The notes below the pieces were generated by a model that worked only from the letters and a program-made list of their open reading frames with translations, had not been told where the DNA came from and searched no databases. The translations under genes and the position numbers were made by a program. 64,000 nucleotides of DNA from Pseudomonadota bacterium (GTDB lineage: Bacteria; Myxococcota_A; Polyangia; GCA-2747355), in assembly GCA_016702545.1 (NCBI GenBank), contig JADJDT010000020.1, positions 1 through 64,000 on the forward strand, given 5' to 3'. Below, piece by piece: positions 45,136 to 54,644 of the stretch. Numbering within the stretch: position 1 is the stretch's first letter; every line of letters starts with the position of its first letter.

Positions 45136-46653
45136 CTAGCGAGCGGCGCCCGACGGGGGCGGCGCTGGCTCGTCCTCCGCCAGCGGATCGGCCGGTGTCG
45201 TGAGCTGCGCGATGACGCTCGCCGCGGAGTAGGACGACTGTCCCGGCGCCAGGAACCGCACCAGTCCCGCCACGTCGTCGCCTGCGGTGACCAGCGCCGG
45301 CTCGGCGTAGCCGCTGCGGCGCTGTCCGAGGCCGACGTTGGCCAGCAGCGCGTTGCAGAGGCACTTGCGGCCCTGCGCCTGCTCGGGGCGGCCGCGCTTG
45401 AGCTCGAAGGCGCGATCGCTCTCCGCGGCGCAGCGGTAGCCGATCGCCCCGCCCTCGGTCTTGAAGGGGGTGCGCAGGTAGCCGACGTCGCAGACGCGGC
45501 GTCGGCGCTCGTACACCTCGGCCTCCGAGAGCGTGTCGGGTAGGCCGAGCACCTTGAAGGGGAAGCCGGTGGGGGAGGCGTGCGCATCGGTGAAGACGCA
45601 GGCCTCCCCGGCTCGGACCCGCCGCAGCGTCTCGCTCTTGAGCCCCGCTTCGAGCCCCGATTCCTCGCAGAACGCGAAGGCGGTGCCGACCTGGATGCCC
45701 GCCGCGCCCGCGGCCAGGGCGCGCCGCAGGGCCTCGCGGCTGGCACAGCCGCCGCCGACCCAGAAGGGGCGTCCGAGCCGAGCGATCTGGCTCAGATCGA
45801 CCTCGTCGTCAGGTCCATAGATCGGTTGGCCAGCGGCATCGAACTGGCGGCGGCCGCGCGGTGGCGCATTGTGCCCACCGGCCGTCGAACGCTCGACCAC
45901 GAAGCCGTCGGGGGCCTCGTCGGGCCCGTGCACCAGGTGGCTCGCCAACTCGACCGAGGAGACGATCGCGAGCAGGCGCGGGCGGCGCGGCGGCGGCACG
46001 GCCGCGCCGAAGAGCTGTGCCGGGCTGAAGCGCACCTTGAAGTCGTCCGCTGGCGCGGCGTACTGGACCTTGAGATCGAGCGACACATCCTCGTTGCGCG
46101 CGAGCTTGCTCAACACCGCGCCCACCGGCGCGGGGCTGCCCGCGCCGATGATCACGTAATCGACACCGGCCAGCATCGCGCCGTAGAGCGAGGCCAGTAG
46201 GGGCAGCTGAATCTTGAAGAGGAAGTTGATGCCGATCAGCCCGCCCTCGCCGCGCTCCTTGGCCAGCGCGACCTCGGCGAAGGTGGCGACGACCGACAGC
46301 TCCTGCAGCGCGGGGGTCGGCTGCAGCCCGTACATCGGCACGCCCTTGAAGGGCTCCGTGGCCGGTTGGCCCTCGGCGACGAAGTAGCGCTCGATCACGC
46401 GGGCGGCCATCTCGGGCACCGGGAAGCGCGCGAGCACGCGCCGGATGTGGCCCTCGGGGTCACCGAGCTGGAGCTGTCGGGCGTAGACGACCTCGAGCGC
46501 GGTGCCGGAGACGACGCCGAGCTGGCCCGCGCGCGCCACGGCGCCCGCCAGGCGCCAGCCCGAGATGCCGACGCCCATCCCGCCCTGGATCACGCGCGGC
46601 AGCCCACCCTGCGAGCGGGCCCCTGCGTCAGCGACGATGTCAGCAGCGTTCAT
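45136..46653 (-). CDS. Nitronate-monooxygenase/PfaD-like flavoprotein
   Basis: 505-residue FMN TIM-barrel enzyme of the 2-nitropropane dioxygenase family. Blocks: RVIQGGMGVGISGWRLAGAV (N-terminal FMN strand), MLAGVDYVIIGAGSPAPVGA, VVERSTAGGHNAPPRG (with the catalytic-region His) and PFWVGGGCASREALRRALAA followed by AGAAGIQVGTAFAFCEESGL (phosphate-binding part). The C-terminal extension contains a CLCNALLANVGLGQRRSGY block, typical of the long PfaD-like branch rather than of short nitronate monooxygenases. The substrate is not predictable. It could be the enoyl-reductase-like PfaD type, but no polyunsaturated fatty-acid synthase is nearby. It is last in the ilv-leu gene row, 61 bases after the transglutaminase-like gene. 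Confidence 0.8.
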   Translation of the reverse strand: MNAADIVADAGARSQGGLPRVIQGGMGVGISGWRLAGAVARAGQLGVVSGTALEVVYARQLQLGDPEGHIRRVLARFPVPEMAARVIERYFVAEGQPATEPFKGVPMYGLQPTPALQELSVVATFAEVALAKERGEGGLIGINFLFKIQLPLLASLYGAMLAGVDYVIIGAGSPAPVGAVLSKLARNEDVSLDLKVQYAAPADDFKVRFSPAQLFGAAVPPPRRPRLLAIVSSVELASHLVHGPDEAPDGFVVERSTAGGHNAPPRGRRQFDAAGQPIYGPDDEVDLSQIARLGRPFWVGGGCASREALRRALAAGAAGIQVGTAFAFCEESGLEAGLKSETLRRVRAGEACVFTDAHASPTGFPFKVLGLPDTLSEAEVYERRRRVCDVGYLRTPFKTEGGAIGYRCAAESDRAFELKRGRPEQAQGRKCLCNALLANVGLGQRRSGYAEPALVTAGDDVAGLVRFLAPGQSSYSAASVIAQLTTPADPLAEDEPAPPPSGAAR

Positions 46654-46714
46654 GGCTCTTCGCTCCCCCGGCAGTCTGCGGCAGCACTAGCAGCCGAATG
46701 TCACGAAGTTGTCA

Positions 46715-47407
46715 TCACCGGCGGCGGGTCGCCGGCTCGGGACGGTAGAGGGCGTCCAGGTTGGCGCCCAGCAGGCCCGCGGCGAAGCTGCGCTCGTCGA
46801 CGGGCGGTAGCGTGCGAGCCGTGCGCGCGTCGACCAGCACGATCTGGCGAATTTGCTCGGTGCGCGTCGAAATGAGGTCGGCGGTCGCGTCCTCGGTCAG
46901 CCAGCGCTGGCGATCGAAGGCCCGTAGGTCGAGGGGGCCGGTGTAGCCCCGCAGCGTCTTCTCGCGCTCGACGTTGAAATATTGCGCGAAGTACGACATC
47001 GCCAGCTCGCGCACGCTGCGGTAGACCGGGTCGCGGTAACGCAGGCCGGTGGTGTTCGACTTGGCGATGGCACCCCAGCAGCGACCGAACTGAAACAGCG
47101 CCAGCATGTGCTCGTCGTCGCGGCCGTTCGCGACGAGATCGAGCAGCAGGGGCCGGTGACCGAGGCGCTGCAGCGCCGCCGCCGCGAAGAGCGCGCCGTC
47201 GAAGCAGTGCGCCCTGCGTTCCCGCAGCACCCGCAGCGGAGAGCGGTAGAAGTCGTCGGGGCTGTAGGTCAGCTGCTCGAGAAAGGCCTGGATCGCCGGC
47301 GGACTGTTCAGCCGCGCCACGAGCCGTCGCTCCGCGGCCGTCAGCGCGGCGTCGAAGGCCGCGACCGCGATCGAGGACCCCGCTGCGGCGGCTGGGCGGG
47401 CGCGCAA
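46715..47407 (-). CDS. Transglutaminase-like protein
   Basis: The frame opens with TTG 47407 behind GGGGGG, 13 bases after leuB. The 230-residue protein has a papain-like transglutaminase triad: Cys68 in RERRAHCFDGALFAAAAL, His100 in NGRDDEHMLALFQ and Asp126 in GLRYRDPVYRSVRE. The rest (AMSYFAQYFNVEREKTLRGY; VDERSFAAGLLGANLDALY) is uncharacterised. Members of this kind are cytoplasmic with unknown substrates. It is probably co-transcribed with leuB. No functional link to leucine synthesis is known to me. Confidence 0.7.
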   Translation of the reverse strand: MRARPAAAAGSSIAVAAFDAALTAAERRLVARLNSPPAIQAFLEQLTYSPDDFYRSPLRVLRERRAHCFDGALFAAAALQRLGHRPLLLDLVANGRDDEHMLALFQFGRCWGAIAKSNTTGLRYRDPVYRSVRELAMSYFAQYFNVEREKTLRGYTGPLDLRAFDRQRWLTEDATADLISTRTEQIRQIVLVDARTARTLPPVDERSFAAGLLGANLDALYRPEPATRRR

Positions 47408-47420
47408 AGAATGCCCCCCG

Positions 47421-48485
47421 TCAGCCCAGGCGCGCCAGGACCGCGTCGGTCATCGCGGTCGTATCGAGGGTGCCGCCCAGATCGCGGGTGCGGGCGCCCT
47501 CGTTGATCGCGCGCTCGACCGCCGTCTCGATGGCGCGCGCCTCGGCCTCGAGGCCGAGCGAGTAGCGCAGCAGCAGCGCGGCGCTCAGCATCGTGCCCAG
47601 CGGGTTGGCCACGCCTTTGCCCGCGATGTCCGGGGCGGAGCCGTGGATCGGCTCGTAGAGGCCGCGGCGGCCCTCTCCAGTCGAGGCGCTCGGCAGCAGG
47701 CCCAGCGAGCCGCCGATCACGGCCGCCTCGTCGGTGAGGATGTCACCGAACATGTTCTCGGTGACGATCACGTCGAAGCCCGCCGGGTGCGTGACCAGCC
47801 GCATCGCCGCGGAGTCGACGAGCTGGTGCTCGAGCTTCACGTCGGGATATTCGGCGGCGACCTCGATCGCGACCTGGCGCCACAGCCGCGAGGACTCGAG
47901 CACGTTGGCCTTGTCGACCGAGGTCACGAGCCCGCGGCGCTGCCGCGCGAGCTGGCAGGCCAGGCGCACCACGCGGCGAATCTCGCCATCGGTGTACTCG
48001 AGCGTATCCACGGCGCGCTCGCTGCCGTCCTCGCGCCGCTCGCGCAGCCGCGGCTGGCCGAAGTAGATCCCGCCGGTCAGCTCGCGGACCACCAACAGGT
48101 CGACGCCGACCAGCCGTTCGGCCTTGAGCGGTGAGGCGTCGGCCAGCGCTGGGTAGACCTTGACCGGTCGCAGGTTGGCGTAGAGCCCCAGGGCCTTGCG
48201 GATGCCGAGCAGCCCCTGCTCGGGGCGCACCGGCGCCCGCGGGTCGTCCCACTTCGGTCCGCCGACGGCGCCGAGCAGCACGGCATCGGCCCGCCGACAG
48301 GCCTCGACCGTGGCGGCCGGGAGCGGCTGGCCCGTGGCGTCGATCGCCGCGCCGCCGATCAGCTGCTCGTCGTAGCGCAGCGTATGACCGTGGCGTAACG
48401 CCACCGCGTCGAGCACGCGCCGCGTGGCGTGCACGATCTCCGGTCCGATGCCGTCGCCTCCCAGCACTACAATCGTCGCGTCCAC
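47421..48485 (-). CDS. leuB: 3-isopropylmalate dehydrogenase
   Basis: NAD-dependent oxidative decarboxylation in leucine synthesis. 354 residues, normal length. Blocks: VVLGGDGIGPEIVHATRRVL (cofactor start), GAVGGPKWDD, LLGIRKALGLYANLRPVKVY, VVRELTGGIYFGQPR (substrate loop), TSVDKANVLESSRLWR (catalytic Lys) and VTENMFGDILTDEAAVIGGS. GLYEPIHGSAPDIAGKGVAN is the C-terminal signature. It is 45 bases after leuD in the ilvBN-leuACDB operon. Confidence 0.97.
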   Translation of the reverse strand: MDATIVVLGGDGIGPEIVHATRRVLDAVALRHGHTLRYDEQLIGGAAIDATGQPLPAATVEACRRADAVLLGAVGGPKWDDPRAPVRPEQGLLGIRKALGLYANLRPVKVYPALADASPLKAERLVGVDLLVVRELTGGIYFGQPRLRERREDGSERAVDTLEYTDGEIRRVVRLACQLARQRRGLVTSVDKANVLESSRLWRQVAIEVAAEYPDVKLEHQLVDSAAMRLVTHPAGFDVIVTENMFGDILTDEAAVIGGSLGLLPSASTGEGRRGLYEPIHGSAPDIAGKGVANPLGTMLSAALLLRYSLGLEAEARAIETAVERAINEGARTRDLGGTLDTTAMTDAVLARLG

Positions 48486-48530
48486 CGTGTCCTCCCTCCG
48501 TGTCGCGTTCCGTCTCGCGGGCGCCGCGAG

Positions 48531-49103
48531 CTACGCCTGCTGACGCGCCTCGAAGGCCGCGATCTGCTCCGCATGGCCCAGTAGGTAGTCGAGCTGATCG
48601 ATCCCGCGCAGCAGCCCATCGCGGGCGAAGGGGTCGATCGGGAACTGGGTCGCCGCGCCGCCCGGCCAGCTGAGCTGCTGCGCCTCGAGGTCGACGGTGA
48701 GCTGCAGCTCGGGCTCTCGGCCGAGCTGCGCCACGAGCTCACGGTGTAGCGCGGGTGTCACGACGACCGGCAGTAGCCCGTTCTTCAGGGCGTTGTTGTG
48801 GAAGATATCGGCGAAGGAGGTCGAGATCACCGCGCGAAACCCGCCCGCGATCAGCGCCCACGGGGCATGCTCGCGCGACGAGCCGCAGCCGAAGTTGTCG
48901 CCGGCCACGAGGATCTGCGCGCCCTGGGCCGCCGGCTGGTTGAGCACGAAGGCCGGGTCCTTGCGCCAGTCGCAGAACAACGCGCCGCCGAGGCCCGCCT
49001 TGTCGGTGACCTTGAGGAAGCGCGCCGGAATGATCTGGTCGGTGTCGACATTGTCGACCGCGAGCACGACGGCGCGAGCCGTCAGGGTGATGAACTGTGC
49101 CAT
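48531..49103 (-). CDS. leuD: 3-isopropylmalate dehydratase small subunit
   Basis: Partner of LeuC. Start chosen at ATG 49103, two bases after the leuC stop (coupled); the upstream frame runs through leuC and is not used. 190 residues: TARAVVLAVDNVDTDQIIPA, RFLKVTDKAGLGGALFCDWR, and ILVAGDNFGCGSSREHAPWA (substrate-recognition loop). ALIAGGFRAVISTSFADIFH and NNALKNGLLPVVV close the swivelling domain. Confidence 0.97.
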   Translation of the reverse strand: MAQFITLTARAVVLAVDNVDTDQIIPARFLKVTDKAGLGGALFCDWRKDPAFVLNQPAAQGAQILVAGDNFGCGSSREHAPWALIAGGFRAVISTSFADIFHNNALKNGLLPVVVTPALHRELVAQLGREPELQLTVDLEAQQLSWPGGAATQFPIDPFARDGLLRGIDQLDYLLGHAEQIAAFEARQQA

Positions 49104-49105
49104 GC

Positions 49106-50542
49106 TCAGGCCCTCCCGACGGCCGGTGCGGCGGCCCCGTCCGCAAGCAGCGTACGCACGTCCGTGACCTGGCCGGTCACGGCGCAGGCGGCCGCGGTCA
49201 GGGGCGAGGCCAGAAAGGTACGCCCTCCGGGTCCCTGTCGCCCCTCGAAGTTGCGGTTGCTGGTGCTGACGGCGTACTGGCCCGGCTGGAGCTGGTCGCC
49301 ATTCATCGCGATGCACATCGAGCAGCCGGCCTCGCGCCACTCGGCCCCGGCCTCGCGGAAGACGCGATCGAGGCCCTCGGCCTCGGCCTGGCGCTTGATC
49401 TGCTGCGAGCCGGGCACGACCAGCGTGCGGACCCCCGCGGCCACGCGGCGCCCGCGCAGGACGCTCGCCGCCGCGCGCAGGTCGCCGATGCGCGAGTTGG
49501 TGCAGGAGCCGACGAAGACGACGTCGATCTTCTGCCCCAGCAGCGGCTTGCCCGGCTGCAGCCCCATGTAGCGCAGCGCCTTCTCCAAGGTGGGCTGGTC
49601 CGTGCCCGCCGGCGCGGCCTCGGGGCTCGGGATCGGCGCGGTGATCGGGATCGCCATGCCGGGGTTGGTGCCGTAGGTGATCATCGGCTCGAGGGCCGAC
49701 CCGTCGATCGTCGTGGTCTTGGCGTAGCGGGCGTCCGGGTCGGAGGGCAGGGCGCGCCAGCGCTCGAGCGCGCGCAGCCAGGCCTGCCCGCGCGGGGCGT
49801 GCTCGCGTCCGGCCAGGTACTCGAAGGTGGCGTCGTCGGGGGCGATCATCCCGGCGCGGGCGCCGCCCTCGATGCTCATGTTGCACACCGTCATGCGGCC
49901 TTCCATGTCGAGCCCGCGGATCGCCGAGCCGGTGTACTCGAGGACATAGCCGGTGCCACCAGCGGTGCCGATGCGGCCGATCAACGCCAGGATGATGTCC
50001 TTGGCCGTCACGCCCGGCCTGAGCCGGCCGTCGATCCGCACCTCGTAGGGCTCCGGGCGCGTCTGCAGCAGGCACTGCGTCGCCAGCACGTGCTCGACCT
50101 CGCTGGTGCCGATGCCGAAGGCCAGCGCCCCGAAGGCGCCGTGCGTCGAGGTGTGGCTATCGCCGCAGACCACCGTCATCCCCGGCTGCGTGCGGCCGAG
50201 CTCGGGACCGATGACATGCACGATGCCGTTGCGGCTCGAGCCGAGGCCGTGGAGCTCGATGCCGAACTCGCGGCAGTTCTCCTCCAGGCGCCGCAGCTGC
50301 GCCGCGCCCGGCCCGTCCGCGGCGGCATAGCCGCCGGGTAGCGTGGGGGTCGAGTGATCCATCGTCGCCAGGGTGCGCTCGACGCGACGCACGCCCAGGC
50401 CGCGCGCGCGCAGCCCGCTGAAGGCCTGGGGCGAGGTCACCTCGTGGATCAGGTGCAGGTCGACATAGAGCAGCGCCGGGTGTCCCGGCTGCTGGGCCAC
50501 GACGTGAGCGTCCCAGACGCGTTCGAACAGTGTCTTGCCCAA
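49106..50542 (-). CDS. leuC: 3-isopropylmalate dehydratase large subunit
   Basis: [4Fe-4S] aconitase-family enzyme isomerising 2- to 3-isopropylmalate. 478 residues. MGKTLFERVWDAHVV start; cluster Cys regions VFVGSCTNSRIGDLRAA and REAGCSMCIAMNGDQLQPGQ. VVCGDSHTSTHGAFGALAFG and RLRPGVTAKDIILALIGRIG are further signatures. It lies 43 bases after leuA and is directly followed by leuD. Confidence 0.98.
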   Translation of the reverse strand: MGKTLFERVWDAHVVAQQPGHPALLYVDLHLIHEVTSPQAFSGLRARGLGVRRVERTLATMDHSTPTLPGGYAAADGPGAAQLRRLEENCREFGIELHGLGSSRNGIVHVIGPELGRTQPGMTVVCGDSHTSTHGAFGALAFGIGTSEVEHVLATQCLLQTRPEPYEVRIDGRLRPGVTAKDIILALIGRIGTAGGTGYVLEYTGSAIRGLDMEGRMTVCNMSIEGGARAGMIAPDDATFEYLAGREHAPRGQAWLRALERWRALPSDPDARYAKTTTIDGSALEPMITYGTNPGMAIPITAPIPSPEAAPAGTDQPTLEKALRYMGLQPGKPLLGQKIDVVFVGSCTNSRIGDLRAAASVLRGRRVAAGVRTLVVPGSQQIKRQAEAEGLDRVFREAGAEWREAGCSMCIAMNGDQLQPGQYAVSTSNRNFEGRQGPGGRTFLASPLTAAACAVTGQVTDVRTLLADGAAAPAVGRA

Positions 50543-50585
50543 TGCAGAGTCTCCTCGGGGCCCGGCGGCGGGCCGCCTGCCTACG

Positions 50586-52256
50586 TTACGCGGAGGGGTT
50601 CGGCGCCAGCGTCGAGGGCGTGAGCTCGCCGGTCGGCGTACGGGCGACCGCGTCGCGGCTGCGCTCGAGCGCGCCGATCAGCCGGTTGATCGCCGTCAGA
50701 TAGGCCTTGGCGCTGGCCACGACGATGTCGGTCTCCGCGCCGTGGCCGCGGAAGACCCGCGCGGTCGTCGCCGCGTGCTGCGGGCTGATGCGCGGCCCGG
50801 GCACCTCGGCGCGGATGCGCACGCCGACCTCGCCGAGCGCGTCGATGCCCTCGGTCACCGAGCGCACCGAGAACTCGAGCAGCGTGGTGCTGAGCTCGAC
50901 GATCTGATCGATCGCCTTGTAGGCCGCGTCGACGGGGCCCGTGCCGACGACGGCGCGCACGTGCTGCGTGCCGTCGGGGCCCCGCAGGCGCACCGTGGCC
51001 GTCGGCATGCCGATCGAGCCGCAGGAGACCTGCAGGGCCTCCAGCGTGTAGTAGTCGCGCGCCTCGAGGAACTCGGAGCTGATCAGCGCCTCGAGGTCGG
51101 CGTCCGCCACCTGCTTCTTGCGGTCGGCGAGCTGCTTGAAGCGCTCGAAGGCCTTGTCGAGCTGCTCGCCCTCCAGGTGGTAGCCGAGCTCGATCAGGCG
51201 CAAGGAGAAGGCGTGGCGCCCTGAGTGCTTGCCCAGCACCAGCAGCGTCTGCCCGGCGCCCACCGTCTCGGGTCGCATGATCTCGTAGGTCTGGTGGTGC
51301 TTGAGCATCCCGTCCTGGTGGATGCCCGACTCGTGGGCGAAGGCGTTGGCACCGACGATCGCCTTGTTCGGCTGCACCGCGATGCCCGTGCAGGCGCTGA
51401 CCACCCGGCTGGCGCGCACGAGCTGCGTGGTGTCGATCTGGGTCCGCAGCCCGAGCGTGGCGCGGCGTGTGTGCAGCGCCATCACGATCTCTTCCAGGCC
51501 CGCGTTGCCCGCGCGCTCGCCGATGCCGTTGAGGGTGACCTCGGCCTGGCGCGCGCCGGCGCGCAGCCCCGCCAGCGTGTTGGCGCTGGCGAGCCCCAGA
51601 TCGTCGTGGCAGTGCACCGAGAGCACGACGCCCTCGACGCCGGCGACCTGACTGCGCACGCCGGCGATCAGCGCGCCGTATTCGTCGGGCAGCGTGTAGC
51701 CGACGGTGTCGGGGATGTTGAGCGTGGTCGCGCCGGCGGCGATGGCGATCGCCAGCACCTCGTGCAGGAACTCGGGCTCGGTGCGGCCGCCGTCCTCGGG
51801 GCTGAACTCGACGTCGGCGCAGAGGCTGCGCGCGTAGGCCACCATCTCGCGCACGCGCTGCTTGACCTGCTCGCGGCTCATGCGCAGCTTGTGCTCGCGG
51901 TGGATCGGCGAGGTGGCGAGGAAGGTGTGGATGCGCGGGCGCCGGGCGCCCTGCACCCCGCTCCAGGCCTTGTCGATGTCGCGCTGGGTGGCGCGCGCGA
52001 GGCCGCAAACGATCGGCGGCTGGTCGCTCGGGCGCCCCTCCACTGCGCGCTGCCCGACCTCGGCGGCGATCGCCTGCACGGCCGCCAGATCATCCAACGA
52101 GGCGGCCGGGAAGCCGGCCTCGATCACATCGACGCCGAGGCGCGAGAGCACGCGCGCGACCTCGATCTTCTCCGAAGAGGTCATCGTCGCCCCGGGCGAC
52201 TGCTCCCCGTCACGCAGGGTCGTATCGAAGATGCGTACGTAGTCCTGGTCGTCCAT
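50586..52256 (-). CDS. leuA: 2-isopropylmalate synthase
   Basis: First committed step of leucine synthesis: acetyl-CoA plus 2-oxoisovalerate. 556 residues. DYVRIFDTTLRDGEQSPGAT (metal Asp and catalytic Arg), SVHCHDDLGLASANTLAGLR (metal His pair), VTLNGIGERAGNAGLEEIVM and ANAFAHESGIHQDGMLKHHQ. From about residue 400 comes the LeuA-dimer regulatory domain (GMPTATVRLRGPDGTQHVRA, GTGPVDAAYKAIDQIV) that gives leucine feedback. It lies 65 bases after ilvN. Confidence 0.97.
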   Translation of the reverse strand: MDDQDYVRIFDTTLRDGEQSPGATMTSSEKIEVARVLSRLGVDVIEAGFPAASLDDLAAVQAIAAEVGQRAVEGRPSDQPPIVCGLARATQRDIDKAWSGVQGARRPRIHTFLATSPIHREHKLRMSREQVKQRVREMVAYARSLCADVEFSPEDGGRTEPEFLHEVLAIAIAAGATTLNIPDTVGYTLPDEYGALIAGVRSQVAGVEGVVLSVHCHDDLGLASANTLAGLRAGARQAEVTLNGIGERAGNAGLEEIVMALHTRRATLGLRTQIDTTQLVRASRVVSACTGIAVQPNKAIVGANAFAHESGIHQDGMLKHHQTYEIMRPETVGAGQTLLVLGKHSGRHAFSLRLIELGYHLEGEQLDKAFERFKQLADRKKQVADADLEALISSEFLEARDYYTLEALQVSCGSIGMPTATVRLRGPDGTQHVRAVVGTGPVDAAYKAIDQIVELSTTLLEFSVRSVTEGIDALGEVGVRIRAEVPGPRISPQHAATTARVFRGHGAETDIVVASAKAYLTAINRLIGALERSRDAVARTPTGELTPSTLAPNPSA

Positions 52257-52321
52257 CGGTCACTCCCTCGGCGAGCCGCGCGCGTGTTCGGACCCCCGCG
52301 CGGGCTCGCCTCGCGCCGCAC

Positions 52322-52870
52322 CTAGGCCGCGCTCGAGGCCCGCTGCGGCCGGGTGCCACTGGGCGGCTCGACCGGCGCCGCCTCGGCGCTGCGGGTCATC
52401 GCCACCATCCCGCTGTTGACCATCTCGAGGATGCCGAAGGGCTTGAGCAGCGCCACGAGCCCGTCGATCTTGTCCTGCTCGCCGGTGATCTCGACGATCA
52501 GCGCGTCGGTCGCGATGTCGACCACGCGCGCGCGGAAGACCTTGGTGATCTCCAAGATCTCCGCCCGCTCGGCGGCGCTGGCCTTGACCTTGATCAGCGC
52601 CAGATCGCGCGAGACCGAGGGAATCGCCGTGAGGTCACGCACGCGCAGCACGTTGACCAGCTTGTAGAGGTTGGCCTCCAGCCGCCGCGCCGTGTCCTCG
52701 TCGGCCGTGGTGATCATCGTCAGCCGCGAGACGCCGGGCTCGTGCGTGCGACCGACGGTCAGCGACTCGATGTTGTAGCCGCGCCGGCGAAAGAGCGAGA
52801 CGACGCGGTTGAGCACGCCGGGCTTGTCCTCGACGTAGGCGATGAAGGTTCGGGAGATCGCGCGGTCCAT
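52322..52870 (-). CDS. ilvN: Acetolactate synthase small (regulatory) subunit
   Basis: Binds valine and activates IlvB. ATG 52870, 2 bases after the ilvB stop (coupled). 182 residues: an N-terminal ACT domain (SRTFIAYVEDKPGVLNRVVS, LFRRRGYNIESLTVGRTHEP, VSRLTMITTADEDTARRLEA) and a C-terminal IlvN-type domain (RDLALIKVKASAAERAEILE; KPFGILEMVNSGMVAMTRS). A short Pro/Ala tail follows. The symbol could equally be ilvH; the usual naming depends on the partner. Confidence 0.96.
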   Translation of the reverse strand: MDRAISRTFIAYVEDKPGVLNRVVSLFRRRGYNIESLTVGRTHEPGVSRLTMITTADEDTARRLEANLYKLVNVLRVRDLTAIPSVSRDLALIKVKASAAERAEILEITKVFRARVVDIATDALIVEITGEQDKIDGLVALLKPFGILEMVNSGMVAMTRSAEAAPVEPPSGTRPQRASSAA

Positions 52871-52872
52871 GA

Positions 52873-54576
52873 CTACACCTCCGAGGTCGGGCTGCGATGC
52901 GGGCGGCGGATCATCTTGTCCAGGTCCGCGCCGGCCGGCACCATCGGGTAGACGCTGTCTTCCTTCTCGACGCGGAACTCGACCAGGAAGGTGCCCGGCT
53001 CCTTGCGCGCGGCCTCGACCGCCGCGGCCACCTGGTCGCGGCGCGTGACCACCGTCCCTTGGAGCCCGTGCGCCTCCGCCAGCTTGACGAAGTCGGGGCT
53101 CTTCATCGGCGTCGCCGAGTAGCGGCGGTCGTAGAAGAACTCCTGCCACTGCCGCACCATGCCGAGGTAGCCGTTGTTGATCACGGCGATGTTGATCTTG
53201 ATCTGCTCCTGGGCACAGGTCGCCAGCTCGGCCGCCGTCATCTGGAAGCCGCCGTCGCCGGCGATCGCCCAGACCTCGTCCTGGGGCTGGGCGAAGCGCG
53301 CGCCGATCGCCGCCGGCAGCGCGAAGCCCATCGTGCCCAGGCCCCCCGAGGTCAGCAGCTTGCGCGGGTAGTCGTGCTTGTAATACTGCGCCTCCCACAT
53401 CTGGTGCTGGCCGACGTCGGTCACCACCAGCGCCTTGCCCTCCGTCAGGCGCCAGAGGTCGTGCATCACGTGCGCGGCGTAGAGGTGGCCGTCGTCGGGC
53501 AAGGCCTGGATGTCGCGCACCGCCGTCTCGCCCTTGAGCGAGGCGATGCGCGCCAGCCACTCGCCGCGCTCCTGACGCTCGAGCTGCGGCTGCAGGGCCA
53601 GCAGGGTCTGGCGCAGATCGCTGACGATCGGCAGGTCGACCTTGACGTTCTTGTTGATCTCGGAGGCGTCGATGTCGATGTGGATCTTGCGCGCGTGCGG
53701 CGCGTAGGTCGCCAGCTTGCCCGTCACGCGGTCGTCGAAGCGCATGCCGAAGGCCAGCAGCAGGTCGGCCTCCTGGATCGCCGTGTTGACCCAGGCTTCG
53801 CCGTGCATCCCCATCATGCCCAGGCTCAGTGGGTGGCTGGCGGGGAAGCCGCTCAGCCCCAGCAGCGTGATCGCCACCGGGATCTGCGCCGTCTCGGCGA
53901 AGCGCACCAGCTCGGCCGAGGCGCCCGACTCGATCACGCCGTGGCCGGCGAGGATCACCGGGCGCTTGGCGCCGTGGATCAGCTCCAGCGCGCGCGTCAG
54001 CGTGGCCGGCAGCACGGGGGTCGGCACGCGGTAGCCCGGCAGCTCGACCGGGCGATCGTCCCACTCGAAGTCGGTGCTCGCCTGTTGCGCGTCCTTCGTG
54101 ATGTCGACGACCACCGGCCCGGGCCGTCCCGAGCGCGCGATGTAGAAGGCCTCGCGCAGCGCGGGGGCGATCTCGTCGGCGGTGGTCACCAGGTAGTTGT
54201 GTTTGGTGATCGGCAGCGTCACGCCGGTCAGGTCGGTCTCCTGGAAGCCGTCGGTGCCCAGCAGCGAGGCCGCGACCTGCCCGGTGACGCAGACGATCGG
54301 CGAGGAGTCCATCATCGCCGTGGCGATGCCCGTCACCAGGTTGAGCGCGCCCGGCCCCGAGGTGGCCACGGCCACCCCGACCTTGCCCGAGGCGCGCGCG
54401 TAGCCGTCGGCCATGTGCGCGGCGCCCTGCTCGTGACGCACGAGCACGTGGCGGACCTCGTACTCGAGCAGCGCGTCGTAGGCCGGCATGATCGCCCCGC
54501 CGGGGTAACCGAAGCAGACCTCGACGCCCTCACGAGCGAGCACCTCCCAGATCACCTGGGCTCCCGTGCGTTGCAT
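52873..54576 (-). CDS. ilvB: Acetolactate synthase large (catalytic) subunit
   Basis: ThDP/FAD enzyme forming acetolactate or acetohydroxybutyrate. Start chosen at ATG 54576 behind AAGGAGGAGAAGATC; a frame-open GTG at 54726 precedes the terminator and is not used. 567 residues. Catalytic Glu in VRHEQGAAHMADGYARASGK; KVGVAVATSGPGALNLVTGI; VVDITKDAQ; GMMGMHGEAWVNTAIQEADL. The ThDP/Mg motif is AGDGGFQMTAAELATCAQEQ ending INIAVINNGYLGMVRQWQ. It is the first structural gene of the operon, behind a leader ORF and terminator typical of attenuation. Confidence 0.98.
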   Translation of the reverse strand: MQRTGAQVIWEVLAREGVEVCFGYPGGAIMPAYDALLEYEVRHVLVRHEQGAAHMADGYARASGKVGVAVATSGPGALNLVTGIATAMMDSSPIVCVTGQVAASLLGTDGFQETDLTGVTLPITKHNYLVTTADEIAPALREAFYIARSGRPGPVVVDITKDAQQASTDFEWDDRPVELPGYRVPTPVLPATLTRALELIHGAKRPVILAGHGVIESGASAELVRFAETAQIPVAITLLGLSGFPASHPLSLGMMGMHGEAWVNTAIQEADLLLAFGMRFDDRVTGKLATYAPHARKIHIDIDASEINKNVKVDLPIVSDLRQTLLALQPQLERQERGEWLARIASLKGETAVRDIQALPDDGHLYAAHVMHDLWRLTEGKALVVTDVGQHQMWEAQYYKHDYPRKLLTSGGLGTMGFALPAAIGARFAQPQDEVWAIAGDGGFQMTAAELATCAQEQIKINIAVINNGYLGMVRQWQEFFYDRRYSATPMKSPDFVKLAEAHGLQGTVVTRRDQVAAAVEAARKEPGTFLVEFRVEKEDSVYPMVPAGADLDKMIRRPHRSPTSEV

Positions 54577-54618
54577 GATCTTCTCCTCCTTGCGACTGAC
54601 GGCCCTGCTGCGGGCCGG

Positions 54619-54640
54619 ACCTAGCACGAACTCGCTAGGT
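54619..54640 (-). other. Hairpin between attenuator and ilvB
   Basis: ACCTAGC and GCTAGGT form a 7-bp perfect stem with an 8-base loop, just downstream of the terminator T tract and 43 bases before the ilvB ATG. It may be an RNA processing or stability element; no function is known. Confidence 0.4.
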
Positions 54641-54644
54641 GATG